In this document: piece after piece, positions 34,423-46,242 of the stretch
How the letters are laid out: every line of letters starts with the position of its first letter
Numbering within the stretch: position 1 is the first letter of the stretch
Assembly (NCBI GenBank): GCA_963920665.1
Contig: OY987269.1
Coordinates: 4,156,501-4,220,500 of the forward strand
Length of the DNA: 64,000 bases
Origin: Straminergon stramineum
Taxonomy: Eukaryota > Streptophyta > Bryopsida > Hypnales > Calliergonaceae
Direction of reading: 5' to 3'
The notes under the pieces: generated by a model
What the model was told of the DNA's origin: nothing
Databases searched by the model: none
The model's input: only the letters and a program-made list of their open reading frames with translations
Program-made: the position numbers and the translations under genes

Positions 34423-35625
34423 CTACACACTTTTTTTCGATAACAACTTCGCTGCAGAGTTTCTGGTGATTCTCCCGAACGATCGGATGCCAAATTGAGT
34501 GTCTTTGCTTGGAGTTGTAGGCTTCTTGAAATCTTCATCGTCGGAGTCATTATCTTCATCACTGCCTAACTCCAAGACGTTCTCTTCTACTTCCTGGTCT
34601 TTCCTCGGCTTCTTGGACTTCGCGGCTCTCTTGATACCTTGCGGGGCTGCAGCATCATCGTCCTCCACTTTCCCGCGCTTACGATTCGAAGACCTAGTCG
34701 GGCCATCCACGTCTTTGCCAACCTCTCTCTTCTCCTTCATGGACGCTTTCGGCGACTCATCGCTTCCTTTCTCGTCGCCTCCTTCCCCATACTCAAGATC
34801 AAGCTTCCGTGTCGAACTAGTACTCAACTTTCTGCCTTTCGCAAGTTCGGCCGGTGCTGAGGCGGGAGATTTCCTGTCGCTCGACTTGTCCGCCTTCTTT
34901 TTCTTCTCTGTCTCTGCATTCACATCCGGGTTCACAACAACCTCCTCATAGTCCTCTTCACAACGAAAGATATAAACCTTAAACCGCAGCGGTTCCACGA
35001 GCTCAAAGATACAGCAATCGCCATCCACGAGCTCATGGTCAAGCGACCACCCGCGCCAACCACCGCTCAAACCAGCTTTATGGGCCAGATATACGCACTC
35101 CGCCTCCTGCGCGGTATCATCTACCAGCGTGATCCGGTCGTCACGATGCGGCAAATACTCCTTGCAAAAATTTGCAGGAAGGCCTAACCAGAAACCACTG
35201 GCAGTATGCGAATGCAACATAGGCTTCACGAAGGCCGGGTTCTTGATCCCCTTGTAAACCTCCTCAGCCGCATCGATAGCCGCCATGCGTGCAACGTCGG
35301 ATAAGTAACGACGCGCTAAAGGCTGTCTGTCTCGGGAAGCACTCCGCATGCGCATTCCCGGCAACATATCCAGCTGGTCTCGGTAAGTTACCGCAGGCTT
35401 TCCAGCCACGCGTGACGAACGTCGCGCTTCCAGCGCAAACTCCCCTTGCGCTGCAATCCTCCGTGCATTCGGTGGCCTCTTCACGAAGTCCTTATTCTTC
35501 ACAGGCTTCAAGCTCTTCGACAAGTCGAACAACCCGAGCGCCTGCATCTTCCTGTTATTCTCTTCCACCCGTTGCTTCCGTGCTTCCTCATAGGACACCA
35601 ACGGGGGACTCGCAACCATCGCCAT
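34423..35625 (-). CDS. B3 DNA-binding-domain protein, intronless, about 400 aa
   Basis: The open frame extends upstream to an ATG at 35700, but the start was set at 35625 (MAMVASPPLVSYEEARKQRVEENNRKMQALGL). Plant homologues of this B3 group (e.g. Arabidopsis At5g42700/At3g19184, from memory) begin with the same MV-ASP...YEE-R-QR-EENK motif. A conserved basic segment (SRVAGKPAVTYRD) precedes the B3 domain. The domain spans about residues 140-240 in this numbering: NPAFVKPMLHSHTASGFWLGLP, FCKEYLPHRDDRITLVD, GGWRGWSLDHELVDGDCCIFEL and FKVYIFR. The C-terminal third is lysine-rich and acidic, with a likely bipartite NLS (SNRKRGKVEDDDAAA, KRAAKSKKPRKD) and an acidic patch (LGSDEDNDSDDED). It is probably a nuclear DNA-binding protein. 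No ARF or VP1-type accessory domain is present. Confidence 0.9.
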   Translation of the reverse strand: MAMVASPPLVSYEEARKQRVEENNRKMQALGLFDLSKSLKPVKNKDFVKRPPNARRIAAQGEFALEARRSSRVAGKPAVTYRDQLDMLPGMRMRSASRDRQPLARRYLSDVARMAAIDAAEEVYKGIKNPAFVKPMLHSHTASGFWLGLPANFCKEYLPHRDDRITLVDDTAQEAECVYLAHKAGLSGGWRGWSLDHELVDGDCCIFELVEPLRFKVYIFRCEEDYEEVVVNPDVNAETEKKKKADKSSDRKSPASAPAELAKGRKLSTSSTRKLDLEYGEGGDEKGSDESPKASMKEKREVGKDVDGPTRSSNRKRGKVEDDDAAAPQGIKRAAKSKKPRKDQEVEENVLELGSDEDNDSDDEDFKKPTTPSKDTQFGIRSFGRITRNSAAKLLSKKSV

Positions 35626-36104
35626 TGCAACTCTTGTCTTCAGAACTCCTACTCCTAGAGCTGCCTTCCCCTCACTCGTTCCTTGACCTAAACCTCGCAA
35701 ACTTGCATGGAATTTCGTGAGGAAGAACTCGTTCTACTCACAGAAACTGAGGTCAGAAACTCGTGAGGGTGCTGGCGACTCTAGACGCGAGAATGCAGCA
35801 GCATTGGCGATGGGGTCCGAGAAAGGGGATGGTATCGAAGCTCTGGTGAGTCTCGTCTTTCCCGCGCCCACGCCCCAAGGTGGTCCTGCATTGATGAGGA
35901 TGGTGATGAGAAGCCGTCGATGAAATATAATTGTCCATAGAAAATTCAAAAATTATGGATGAACGAGGGATGAAAGAGGGATGAAAGAGGAGGGATCCAA
36001 TGCATGTCGCGCCATTTCCTCCACAGTACTGTAACGTTGTAGAGTAATGTAGGAACAAGGTAATAAGTATGCCCTAAAATCCACACTAAGGTATTTGCAC
36101 AAAT

Positions 36105-36375
36105 AAGCAATTCCGCATAGTTCCCATTATTATATTTGAAAAACTTTTTGCAGGGTCTTGTAAAAATTCAAAAGGGAGTTTCAAAGTCTCTTAGAATGCA
36201 TTTTTTGAACACCACATGAATAAACTACAAGTTTTCAAAGTGCTGAAAATAGGTGTTTTTAGAAAAGACAATAGACTTGTAAATAGTCGGATTATATTTT
36301 AGACAAGAATCTAGAGTGATTGTTTTTAGAAAGTGGTTGAAATTAGGTGTAGTTATGTTAATGTGATTTTTGCAT
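36105..36375 (+). repeat. Dispersed repeat B, copy 2
   Basis: Partner of 11759-12030 in the same orientation, about 270 bases, diverged by substitutions and small indels, without an ORF. Confidence 0.65.
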
Positions 36376-37869
36376 ACATTTGATTGATATCCCTAAAGTA
36401 AGTTTTGATACAAGCGTCAAATCTTTTAGTTTGTCCATTTTTGATATACTAATTTTGTGGTGGCACCCTCCCTTGTAACTTATTCATTGAAATCAAGCAT
36501 TTGGACTAAGGTGAAGGCACCCATTACCATAACCAATGCCCCATTGCCAATCAATAGAGGGTCTCAAATTCAGGAGAGGTTGGGACTCATTTCCGTTTTT
36601 CAAAAATGACACATATCCCTCATCTTGCATGCCATAGCATGTCTAGGTACCAAAGGGCCATGACAAATTTCCTTCACCTTGAATGACTCTAAGTGAAGAG
36701 TTTTGAAGACTATAGACCAACTTTTGGCTTTCAAAATTCATAGTAATTTTACTTCAAGTGATAAAATTACAAAAGTTTTGGCAATCCCCATCATTTCTAT
36801 CATTGCATTTCTAAAAGTGAGAGCTAGAATGAAGAAAAAATTGATTAAAATATACCAATTATGAACCCATGAAGGTTTAGGGTCCTATTTGCGACACATT
36901 TAAGAGACTTTTATTTTGTAATTTGAAATTTTGATGCCACTATATTTTTGTGTCATAATTTTGTCAAGGTTACATCTAGTTTCTCTTATAATATTCCCTA
37001 TTTTTTTGAATTTAGTGTAATTCATATGCTTTTGTACATAAGATTTTATATCCAACCTTGAAATTCACAAGGTGGTAAGAGCAATCTTGAAACTGCTATA
37101 TTACACAAATGTAGACACTATTCTATAATGAAAAATTAGACTTAGTACTTGAAACAATCTTGAATTTTGCATTATGAGTGAGCACCTCAAAAGAAATTAA
37201 GACCCGAATTAAGGTTAATTGACTACACAATTTGGGTACACACACCTTCAAAAATAAAAAAATAATGTCTTTTTTCGGTCCATGTTTTTAAACACTCTTC
37301 TAGTAATTCTTTCCAATACTTTTTTTGCCATTGTTTCTAATATTTTTTGACACCTTTTTTAATAGTCATTTTGACATATCAAGTTTAATACTTGTTTTGG
37401 CACTAAATTGTTCAAAATGAATTTTTTTCATTTTTTTTATACTTTAGTGTAAACAACATTTCAAATTTTTTTCTTAAAATAAAATCTCTCTTTGTAGTTT
37501 AATGCAACTTCTTTTTGATCCCTCACAACTTTGTTGCCTCTCAAGGATTGTTACCCTAGTATCAATGCATTTCCCTGTATCTTTATTGGCATTGAATATT
37601 CATTATTGTTTTATAATTATTTTCTCTATTCTAATTCTTATTTGAGCACACTTCATCTTGCTTAAGTACCAAATCTTAAAACTCAATCATTCTCAATAAT
37701 GGCCATTTAGTTTTGCCACACATTATCCACTCAACAAGACTCATTGTCCCTTCAAAAAAACTAAGACTCCTTTAAAATCAACCATACTATTTGGATCCAC
37801 GTCATATATAAGGAAATGAATATGTTATATGGTGGGTACATATCATATATCCCATATCTTTTGTTTCAG

Positions 37870-38000
37870 GCTTTGAGATAAGAAAAATATAAAAAGTTTG
37901 AGCAATGAAAATTTTATTGAGCATGAAATTGTGCATGGGTGGGTCTAGGGTCTTTGGAGTGACTATCCACTATCTCTTAAAAAACACTAGTCACAAGCTG
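37870..38000 (+). repeat. Dispersed repeat D, copy 2
   Basis: Patchy match to 17930-18110, again next to an ATATGG-rich tract (38080-38150). Boundaries approximate. Confidence 0.45.
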
Positions 38001-38143
38001 ATAAGAAATTCGGAGTCAATTGGGAGAGAATTAAAATGAGAATGAGGGGTCAAAATAAACTAGTTTTTCATATATTGGTACAAATTTGGATATATAGGGA
38101 TATTTATATTTTCGTAAATATGAATAGGCATACATACGAATAT

Positions 38144-38500
38144 AGATGTGTATGTGGTTGTTGGTACATATGCTAATGATTCCATATTATTTGGTGACAA
38201 CATGAGTTGACACTCATATTTGACTCCCTAGACTTGGAAATAAAATAAAATATAGACAAGGATACTTGGCTTCAAATTTTGTGATTGAGGCTTCGACACA
38301 ATTTGATTGAGTAATTATAGTGTAGATATGGTTGTTGGTATATATGCTAATTATTCTATATCTTTTGGTGACAACATGAGTTGATAGTTGACATTGGTAT
38401 TTGACTCCCTAGACTTGGAAAATAAAATAAAATAATTAGATAAGGATACTTGGCTTCAAATTTGTTGAATGAGGCTTTAGCATAATCAAACTGAGTAACT
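38144..38500 (+). repeat. Tandem duplication, two units of about 175 bp
   Basis: Unit 1 is about 38144-38318 and unit 2 about 38321-38500. Both carry, in order, TATGGTTGTTGGTA or a near match, TTTGGTGACAACATGAGTTGA, TTGACTCCCTAGACTTGGAAA, GGATACTTGGCTTCAAAT and a GAGGCTT/GAGTAA segment. A 10-base difference near the GAGTTGA motif accounts for most of the length change. Confidence 0.85.
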
Positions 38501-39929
38501 ATCCACTCAAATGCACCAACACTCAAATATGCCAACACTATCTACAATTCATTCCAAAAAAATCAACCACTATTTTCACATAGTGGGACTATAAATTTAG
38601 ATTCCAATGGTTGAATTGCTTTTATTCAATTTTGTATTAGGATATAGAAGGTTGTCTTTTGCACATGTATATGGGTGTACGAGGATTGTGTTTGGTACTA
38701 GAATTCAAAGGTCTATTCACTATTCAAAAGAAGGCACCTTTTGCACCGTGCACCTACAATTGCATTCCTTGGATATTAGTACAATTGTAATAGAGGACTT
38801 TTGGATGTGCTTAACCCCTCATGACCCAAGGGGGGTATACTTTCCAAAATGGGCCAAAATTGCCAAGAACTTAAGCAATTTGTTTGCTCGTTTTTTCTTA
38901 ATGTTAGATAGAATGTAACCATAGGATCTTGAATTTTGTATAGAGAGTGAGCACCTCAAAAGAAATTTAGATTATTTGACAACACAATTTAGTAGATATT
39001 TAAGTTTGAAGTTTTATTTGGGTCAATAGAAAAATAGGACAATACACTTTGAAGGAGCATATGTTAGTGAAAATATTTCAAAATGATGACCTTTTTGTAC
39101 TCAATGAAAGATAAGAGAATTGAGAATACTCATCTAAAATTTCACAACATTCACAATATCTTTCAATTGATGGTGGACCTTGCAATGCATGGTGGTCACT
39201 AAAATGAGAATAGTGTTTGTAAGAAAAACAAGAATGGGTCACTTGTCTTCTCCTTAAACTCCTTAGATCTGCCCTTTTTGAGGTGGGCAAGAATCACAAA
39301 CATTTTAGTCCATGCCCCCCCCCCCAATGAGTTGTGAACTTCACTACACCACTTAACTTTAAGGAATTCCACAAGTCAAAGTTTAACTTGGAATTTGATG
39401 ATACTACCACCATTGGATTCATAATGCAATCTATTTTCTAGAAGCAATTTAGATTTTGAAAAAAACTCAAATTTTGAGGACAAGAAGCTCAAAAAAGAGG
39501 AGCAACAACTAGAAAATGGTGACGTGGGTGATTAGGGGTTAAAAGAATATGGGCACCAAATATGCAAATGTTTAATTCATATATGCATGCCCCAAATGCA
39601 TAAAATGTAGACATTAATGCAATAGATTCAAATCAATTGTAAAATCTAGGATTCATCAATATGAAAGATACAGACCATCTTCAATACCAATCTAGCACAA
39701 ATGAACAAAGAATTGATCAAGGATGTTATCATAATCAAATTTGAAATACTAGACTCTAGAAACATGATAGAAATTTCCAAGAGGTATACACCATCAAAAG
39801 CTATCAATTTGATGACATTTGAAACTCTCTCCAAACATAAAAATTGTCACTCAATCTAAGTTTTTTGAACCCACTTTGGGCTCCATTGGTATAAAGGGAA
39901 ACTCTGATCCAAAGGCATGTGTATGTGTT

Positions 39930-40760
39930 TGGAGTAACTTAGTTCTCCTCATTGAGCCATATGGATCCAAAGTGAGAAAGTAACTCTAATCTTAAAAAGA
40001 TAGTTTAATTAACTACGCCACATGGGCCTACATAGTAAAGTAAAGAAGAATTAACTCTATGCCAACATGAATAGATAGTCTGTTGGGGTAGTTCTACTAA
40101 CTAAACTACATGGATTTTGATAATTAACAAACTTCAGAAGGATAATCTCTGCTACTAAGGCCATTGCAAATGAAGAGAACATTGCAATGAAGTTGTAATA
40201 AAGAATGAACAAGGACTTTCTCAGGGTAGCTCTACTAAGTGAAGCCACAAGCACCTCGGTAGCAAAATGAAGAAGAGAATGTACGACACTAAGTCCATTG
40301 CAAATGAAGCCTATTAGGATAGTACTTCAATCTAAGTCGCCTAATTTTAATAGGGAGGTGAAGACGAGTAACTCCAACCTTGAGGCTATTATGAAGAATT
40401 TCTTTGGATAGCTCGACTGACTAAACCACATGTAACAACATCAAGACGATCATCTCTAACACGAAGACTGCAGTGAGTGAAGTCTATCAGGAATTCAGGA
40501 TAGTTGTACAATCTACACTACAAGGATTCTGATACGGAAGTGAAGAACAATATAAGTCTCACGCTAAGGTCAGTTTGAACAGATTCGTAGGGATAGTTCT
40601 ACAAACTAAGCTCCAAGGACCCTGGTAACAATGTGAAAGAGAGGATCTCTGACACTAAGGCCATCGTGAATTTGTGAGTGATAGTTCTAGAAATCGACTC
40701 CACATGGATTTCATCAATAGGGAAGTGAAGTAAAGAAACTTTGACCCTAAAAACAAACAA
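39930..40760 (+). repeat. Decayed tandem array, about 9 units of roughly 90 bp
   Basis: A motif close to GGATAGTTCTACnAACTAAG followed by a CCACATGGAT-like block and then GTGAAGAA...TAACTCTAACACTAAGGCCATTG recurs. Units start near 39999, 40085, 40224, 40316, 40404, 40497, 40590 and 40678, with a fainter unit before 39990. Typical spacing is 87-98 bases with one longer gap of about 139. Units are heavily diverged. The array ends about 70 bases downstream of the ChlI stop codon, so it may be transcribed as 3' UTR or read-through. Confidence 0.75.
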
Positions 40761-40827
40761 TGCCACAAACAGAAAGCCATCTACACAGCACCCAAAGTGG
40801 TTAGTACCCATAGAAAACTGCTTGTTT

Positions 40828-42748
40828 TTAAGAGGAGAATCCGAAAACCTCATTGAACTTGTCCACCACCAAAGTCCCCGAATCAATCGACTCCAGCGGA
40901 TCCTTCCTCAGCCGGTGCCGTAAGCAGTTGGGCATGACCGCCCCCACATCCTCCGGTGTCACTTCGTCTCTCCCCCGGAACGCAGCCAACGCCTTGGCCG
41001 CCCGGTTGCTCACGATGTCGCCCCGCAGCCCGTCCACGTCGAGCTCCGAGCACACCTGCGAGATTTTTACTCGAATCTCGTAGGAAACTTTCACCGTGGG
41101 AAGCAGAGCCCGCGCCTGGTCGATCTGAGAGCGGAGTTCCGACTGCGAGGCGGCGTGGGACACGCGGAAGCTCTTCGGGTCGGCGTCGAACATCCCGCGC
41201 TCCATCACGATCTTCACGCGGAGATCCGGGTCTCTCACTGTCCCGACCTGAAGCAGCAGAAAAAGGTCAACCATTGAGGGTTTCGGACATTTCTGGGCGT
41301 TGCAAGAGAATAAATTTGAACTTCCTGCTCAGCATGAGGGAGCATGAGAAATGGTTCACAACTCGATCAATTCAATAGTGTGATTACCCGAATCGGAGAG
41401 ATGAGAAATAAGAGGATGTGCTTGAATTTGATACTAATCAATCACAATATTAAAGAACATAGAGACTGTGAGGACCCAACTCCTCAGTGAGCAACTAGTT
41501 ACCTGTGTCAGCTAAGGGAACTAGTGAGCAACAAGAGAAATGGAGCCTAACTTTATGTTCAATTCGTAAACACCAGTACCAAGTGAGAGAGGTGGGGAAA
41601 AAGTTCAGAACTTCAGTGTCCACTCCCAAATTCCGCGCACATTTCCAGTTGATGCATTAACCATGAAATGAATCGCATTCCGGGAAGTCTGAACCTAGAG
41701 GTTAGAGGGAAGCTAGAGCATGACGCAGGGCAAGGGAGTAGCTGAATTGGAGCGCATTTACCACGTATTCACCTATGAAAGAATCCACCATGGATCGCAT
41801 TCCTCGAAGTCTAAAACCCTAAAACAAGAGGAGCGTCGGAGCATCAGACATGGCAGGGGAATGTCTGAATTGGTGAAAATTCTCCGTTACCTGAGCGTGC
41901 ATCCCAAATCGGTCCAGCAATTGCGGTCGCAGCTCGCCTTCTTCCGGATTCCCCGACCCAATAAGAATAAACCTCGCCGGGTGCGAGATTGAGATTCCTT
42001 CTCTTTCCACCGTGTTCCACCCCGACGCCGCCGAGTCCAACAACACATCCACCAAGTGATCGTCCAACAAATTCACCTCGTCCACGTACAAAATCCCCCG
42101 ATTCGCCTTCGCCAGCAGCCCCGGCTCGAACGCCTTCACGCCTTCCGTGAGCGCCTTCTCGATGTCGATCGTCCCGCACACGCGATCCTCGGTGGCGCCC
42201 AGCGGCAAGTCCACCATGTTGATCCGCGAAGTTGAAACAAGCAGCTTCTCCTTGTTCTGGACGCGCTTCCGCACCTCCTCGCTCATGAGCTCGGGATCCT
42301 CCGGGGAAGAGTTGAAAGGGTCGCCTGCCACCACAGTGATTTCGGGTAGGAGGTCCACGAGAGCGCGGACGGTGGTGGATTTTCCTGTGCCGCGATCGCC
42401 CATGATCATCACGCCGCCAATCTTCGGGTCGATCACGTTCAAGATCAAGCACATCTTCATCTCCTCTTGGCCCACGATGGCGGTGAACGGGAACACGGGA
42501 CGCGCAGTCTCCTTCGTGGCGACATTCGCCGCGGGCGACGCCTGCTCCTTCACAGGCGTGGCGACGTTCGTCACGCGCAATGGTGCTCTTGACGACCTCG
42601 TGTGGTAGCCAGACAACGAGAGTTTTTTCGAGAAGTTGCTGCTCCCTCGCAATGCCAAAGCGTCACCACTCTGCTTGGAACCGCCGCTGCTGCTCACGCC
42701 CACTGCAGCAACTGCTGGTGCCAGAGCTCCGCGCACCATCACGGCCAT
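40828..42748 (-). CDS. CHLI: Magnesium-chelatase subunit ChlI, 2 exons, 425 aa
   Basis: Exons: 41891-42748 and 40828-41247. Residues 1 to about 80 are a Ser/Ala/Arg-rich plastid transit peptide. The AAA+ core has [15 protein letters not shown], Walker A GDRGTGKS (117-124), [20 protein letters not shown], Walker [13 protein letters not shown] (219-230) and [19 protein letters not shown] with the sensor and arginine-finger region. Exon 2 gives [33 protein letters not shown] and [11 protein letters not shown]. With ChlD and ChlH it inserts Mg into protoporphyrin IX in the plastid, using ATP. Cys100 and Cys191 occupy the positions of the redox-regulated pair described for Arabidopsis CHLI1, so thioredoxin control is plausible. 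The start is the ATG at 42748, since the upstream in-frame codon is TTG. Coding GC is far above the flanks. It is the usual length for plants. Confidence 0.97.
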
Positions 42749-43389
42749 GGCTGCTTTCGAACCCAACGAACGTCAAACCTGCAAATTCAAGAATTTCACA
42801 CTTAACGAAGATACGAATGCAAATCACATTGGGGTGTGGGAATCCAGCACCGTGCACCGCAGCGCTGCGAGTGAAGAGCTCGGGGTCTTGGGTTTAGAGA
42901 ATCCTGTGGTTGCCTCTGAGTGGAGGCTTCCAAGTGGATATGGCGTCATCCTCATGCAGATTGTGATACCCGCCGTCACATATCCGGGTCCATTATGTTG
43001 GGGTCTACGGTTTGACCTACATATAGACGAGCGGAGATCGATTTAGATGAGAGTCGCTGGTTGTGGCGGTCCCTGGTTGGTGCTGCAACTCCTCCATGGC
43101 CCCTCAAAAGGGTTGTTGAGACTTGGGAGCATCTCGGGTGCGGAACAAGGGGAACTCTCACAGTCCCGGGATTGTACTTCAAATCATCATCACCAATTGC
43201 CCAGAAAATCCGCCGCTACTTCCAAAATCCACTACCCCTATGCACGAATTCCACCTCGATCACAGAGTTAAACATAGCGCTCGCTTTTAGCGAGAGGGTT
43301 GTTTTTCCAAGATTGTGAAGCGAGGGATCTGGATAGTTGGAATTTAGACCGCTGAGATAGCGATTGTTTGCTCCTCGTCGGTGTTCGCG
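42749..43389. promoter_or_regulatory. Shared 641-bp region between divergent ChlI and FHA genes
   Basis: The start codons of ChlI (minus) and the FHA gene (plus) face away from each other across this interval, so both promoters and 5' UTRs must lie here. A TATA-like CATATAGAC occurs near 43019 on the plus strand. Open frames inside are in mixed frames with no family features. Confidence 0.7.
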
Positions 43390-46242
43390 ATGCAAGGCGT
43401 ACTCTCGATGGTGGCAGGGCAGGCCATAGCCGGAAGCCTGTTGAAGCCGGGATCGCCCTCGGTCGCCACCGCCCAGTTCTGCAATGGGAACTCCAACGGC
43501 GTGGTAGCTGTGGCACGGAAGCCGTTTGCGGCGACCTTGGATATTGCGAGCAGCAGGTCTGTTTCTCGCTCGAACAGTGTAGCACATTCTTTTCCTTTGG
43601 GGAAGAGATTGCGCCGTTCCTGTGTGAGAGTTTCCGCGCTTCAGCAGTCGGCCAAGAGCGCCAAGTGGGTTCTTGACCCTTGTGGTACGTCTCGTCGTCT
43701 TCGTTCCCCCGGATGCTTCAATCTTTCTGATGCTTCAATGTTTGTGGTGGTTCAGGCATTGTGTTGCCGCGATCTTTGTGATGCTTCAATCTTTAGCTTA
43801 CATACAGCGGTTTCGACATTACAATTTGCAGAAAAACCTAACCCTGTTTCTTTCGCAATCGGGACTCTGTGTTGATGCGAGATGCCACTGTGCTTTGTTG
43901 TTTGTTGTTGTGAAGGTGACGGAAGTACGAGTCACTTGGATGCACCCGTGCCTCTGCCAAGCGGCTTTGAGCTCGCCTCGGTAAAATTCCTGAGTCCTCG
44001 TTTTCTTTCTGAATTTGAGTCTGCCATATCGAATTTGCTAGAGCTTGATACACTCCATATTCTCTTTCGCCACACACTAGGCAACCGATGTACAGCACCC
44101 GGACATTTTCCTCACCTTCCCTCTTGTCGCAGTAGGAATGTTGTCATCAGCAAAAGTCTTGTCTATTTTCAAGCTAATGTTTCATGGCTCGAAAGTAGAC
44201 TGTATTAGGTTTCTATTGCACCTCACAATTTTCAATTTGATGGAATTGTTAGCCTGTATCACCAATTTGAAGTTGCGCATATCTACATTGTCTTTGCAGC
44301 GAAATGTTGTGTCCATGTATCTTATTTTGGGGGTATTGTACATCAGTTCAAGTGGAAATTCTCCATTCACATGTAGACTCAGTATCTAACATTCCAAGCA
44401 GATTCCAGAATGTGACAAGAAAGAGTGTGATTAAAAAAGAGTTCAAAGTGACATATTTGATTGCAATTTCTACAGTGTCAATCACTGGAGCTTTCATGCC
44501 AAGACAGCTCTGGTTCTCGGACCCCTTTCTTTCTTTTATTTTGACTACCATCAACTTCCGGATTATGATGTGACTTGCTTCCAAATGTGTTAGTTTAATA
44601 GGCATAATCGAGATTATAGCAACCACCAATCACAATCTTTGTTTTCTCCTATTTGTCTAAAGTCTAAAAAAATAGAATCTTTGATTTTTGGTGAAGACAT
44701 TATTGAATTTTGATAATCCCGAATAAGTTTTAAGTTTTAATATCTTTGATATACTAGTGCATGTATAATTGGGGTTGAAAGTGTCTAATCAAGTGCGAAG
44801 ATTATTGCAGGAGTTTTGAAATTCCTCTCTATAATCTCACAAATATTCTAGAATCCTAGTGAAACAAAGTGAAGATAGTGAAATAAAGTGAAGATAAGTT
44901 GGACACCATAATCAATTCACAGATTATGTTGTGACTTACAATTCAAGTTTAGGGTAGTAGAGATACTGAGAGTGACGCAATTGCAATCCTTGTTTTCTTC
45001 ACAAGGGGTTTCGAACCTCATAATCCTACTCATGTATGTTGCGGATTTCTTACTAAATTGAACTCAACGTGATTCTTTGTTTCTCAAAGTACCTTGATAG
45101 AGCTGGAACATGATTAAAAAAGCCCCTTCTTTTGCCAACTAGCTCTGACACCCCTAATGTTTGCTTTTCAAAGAAGCCTGGATTGATTGTGTCTCACTGT
45201 GATTTACCTAACTTGCAGGATTCTGTGATAGTTGGCCGAGTGAAGGACAGAGTTGACGTCGTAATTCCTATTGCCACAGGTATAGTAACTTGGGCAATGC
45301 GTGTTGATACATATGCTCACATACGACAGGAGTTGTTGTAGTGAAGAGGTTTGATTAAATGTTGTGTTGGTTTGGGATATTCTTACAGGAAAATTTTGGA
45401 TAGTGTTTCATTATGATGTCCACCACCTTCACTATTATATCTCCGATTCTCTGATGTTGGTGAGACCTGTGCGATACCAGTCCAACTCATATTCGATCTA
45501 TTTGAATTCCTAAACCTGTGATTGTTTTCTCAGTTTCGGGCGTACATGCGCGGTTGGAGAAGAAGAATGGGCAACTCCTTGTAACTGATCTTGACAGCAC
45601 CAACGGCACATTTATTAATGACAAGAGGATCCGACCTGGAGCTATCACTTCTGTGCCCGTTGGAAGCTTCATCACTTTTGGTGTATTGCTGAACTTTGTC
45701 TCGTGAAGAGGGAATCATGTACTGCGTGCATTCTTATGCTTGTTCATCAAAACATTCAAGTAGCCAGCGTGTGACTCTCCCATGATGAAGCTCCTGATTT
45801 GCTTCCCATAGCTTGGAACAAATAGATCAGTTTGTTTGATGTCAAAATGCGAGTTGGTTGCTAGTGTAAAATTCAATGGAGAATTGGATGGTCAGTGGAT
45901 GAGACGGGGTCTTCAGTAAAATCACACTGTTTTATGCTCTTTTAGGCAACATCGTACAAAACCTCCCCATGATACATACGGAGGCTTCTATACAATCATC
46001 GTGATACCAGGAGAATTCATGAATCATGAGCAAGATTCTCTCTGCGATGTTATTAAATTATTCTTGCGAAAGTCTAATTGTACTGAAATCCCTTTTATGA
46101 AATGATCTTCATGAATAGTAACAAGCTTCGCTTGTGGTGTGCAGGTGACGAACACTTAGCTGTATTCAGGTTTCTGCAACTAGAAGAGCCGGAAGAGGCG
46201 ACTGCAGAGGCGACTGCAGAGGTGGTGCCAGAGGAATCTTAA
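43390..46242 (+). CDS. Plastid-type FHA-domain protein, 5 exons, 221 aa
   Basis: Exons: 43390-43684, 43916-43980, 45219-45279, 45534-45680, 46145-46242; 222 codons with stop. About 85 N-terminal residues are Ser/Arg/Ala-rich with few acids, typical of a transit peptide. WVLDPCGDGSTSH and PLPSGFELAS follow. The FHA domain starts at DSVIVGRVKDRVDVVIPIATVSGVHARLE and includes LLVTDLDSTNGTFINDKRI and GSFITFGDEHLAVFRF. The phosphothreonine-binding residues of FHA domains (GR, S-H, N-GT) are present as VGR, SGVHAR and STNGTF. A short Glu/Ala repeat (EEATAEATAEV) forms the tail. It resembles the chloroplast SMAD/FHA protein At2g21530 (from memory). A phosphopeptide-binding role in plastids is inferred; the partner is unknown. 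Intron 2 is long (1,238 bases). Confidence 0.9.

Larger units (their letters stand above)
35626..39897. other. B3 upstream region and AT-rich repeat-bearing DNA
   Basis: 35626-36060 is moderately GC-rich and should hold the B3 promoter and 5' UTR. The rest is AT-rich without supportable genes. Contents: repeat B (36105-36375), repeat D (37870-38000), a duplicated piece at 37166-37215 and 38928-38990, a 175-bp tandem duplication (38144-38500) and a poly-C run near 39307-39324. Confidence 0.5.

Noticed and set aside
38607..38918. 103-codon ORF near the tandem duplication
   Set aside because: Composition tracks the local repeat DNA and no motif was recognised.
41720..41992. 90-codon ORF in the ChlI intron and exon 1
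   Set aside because: It runs antisense across the ChlI exon 1 end (41891) and has no independent support.
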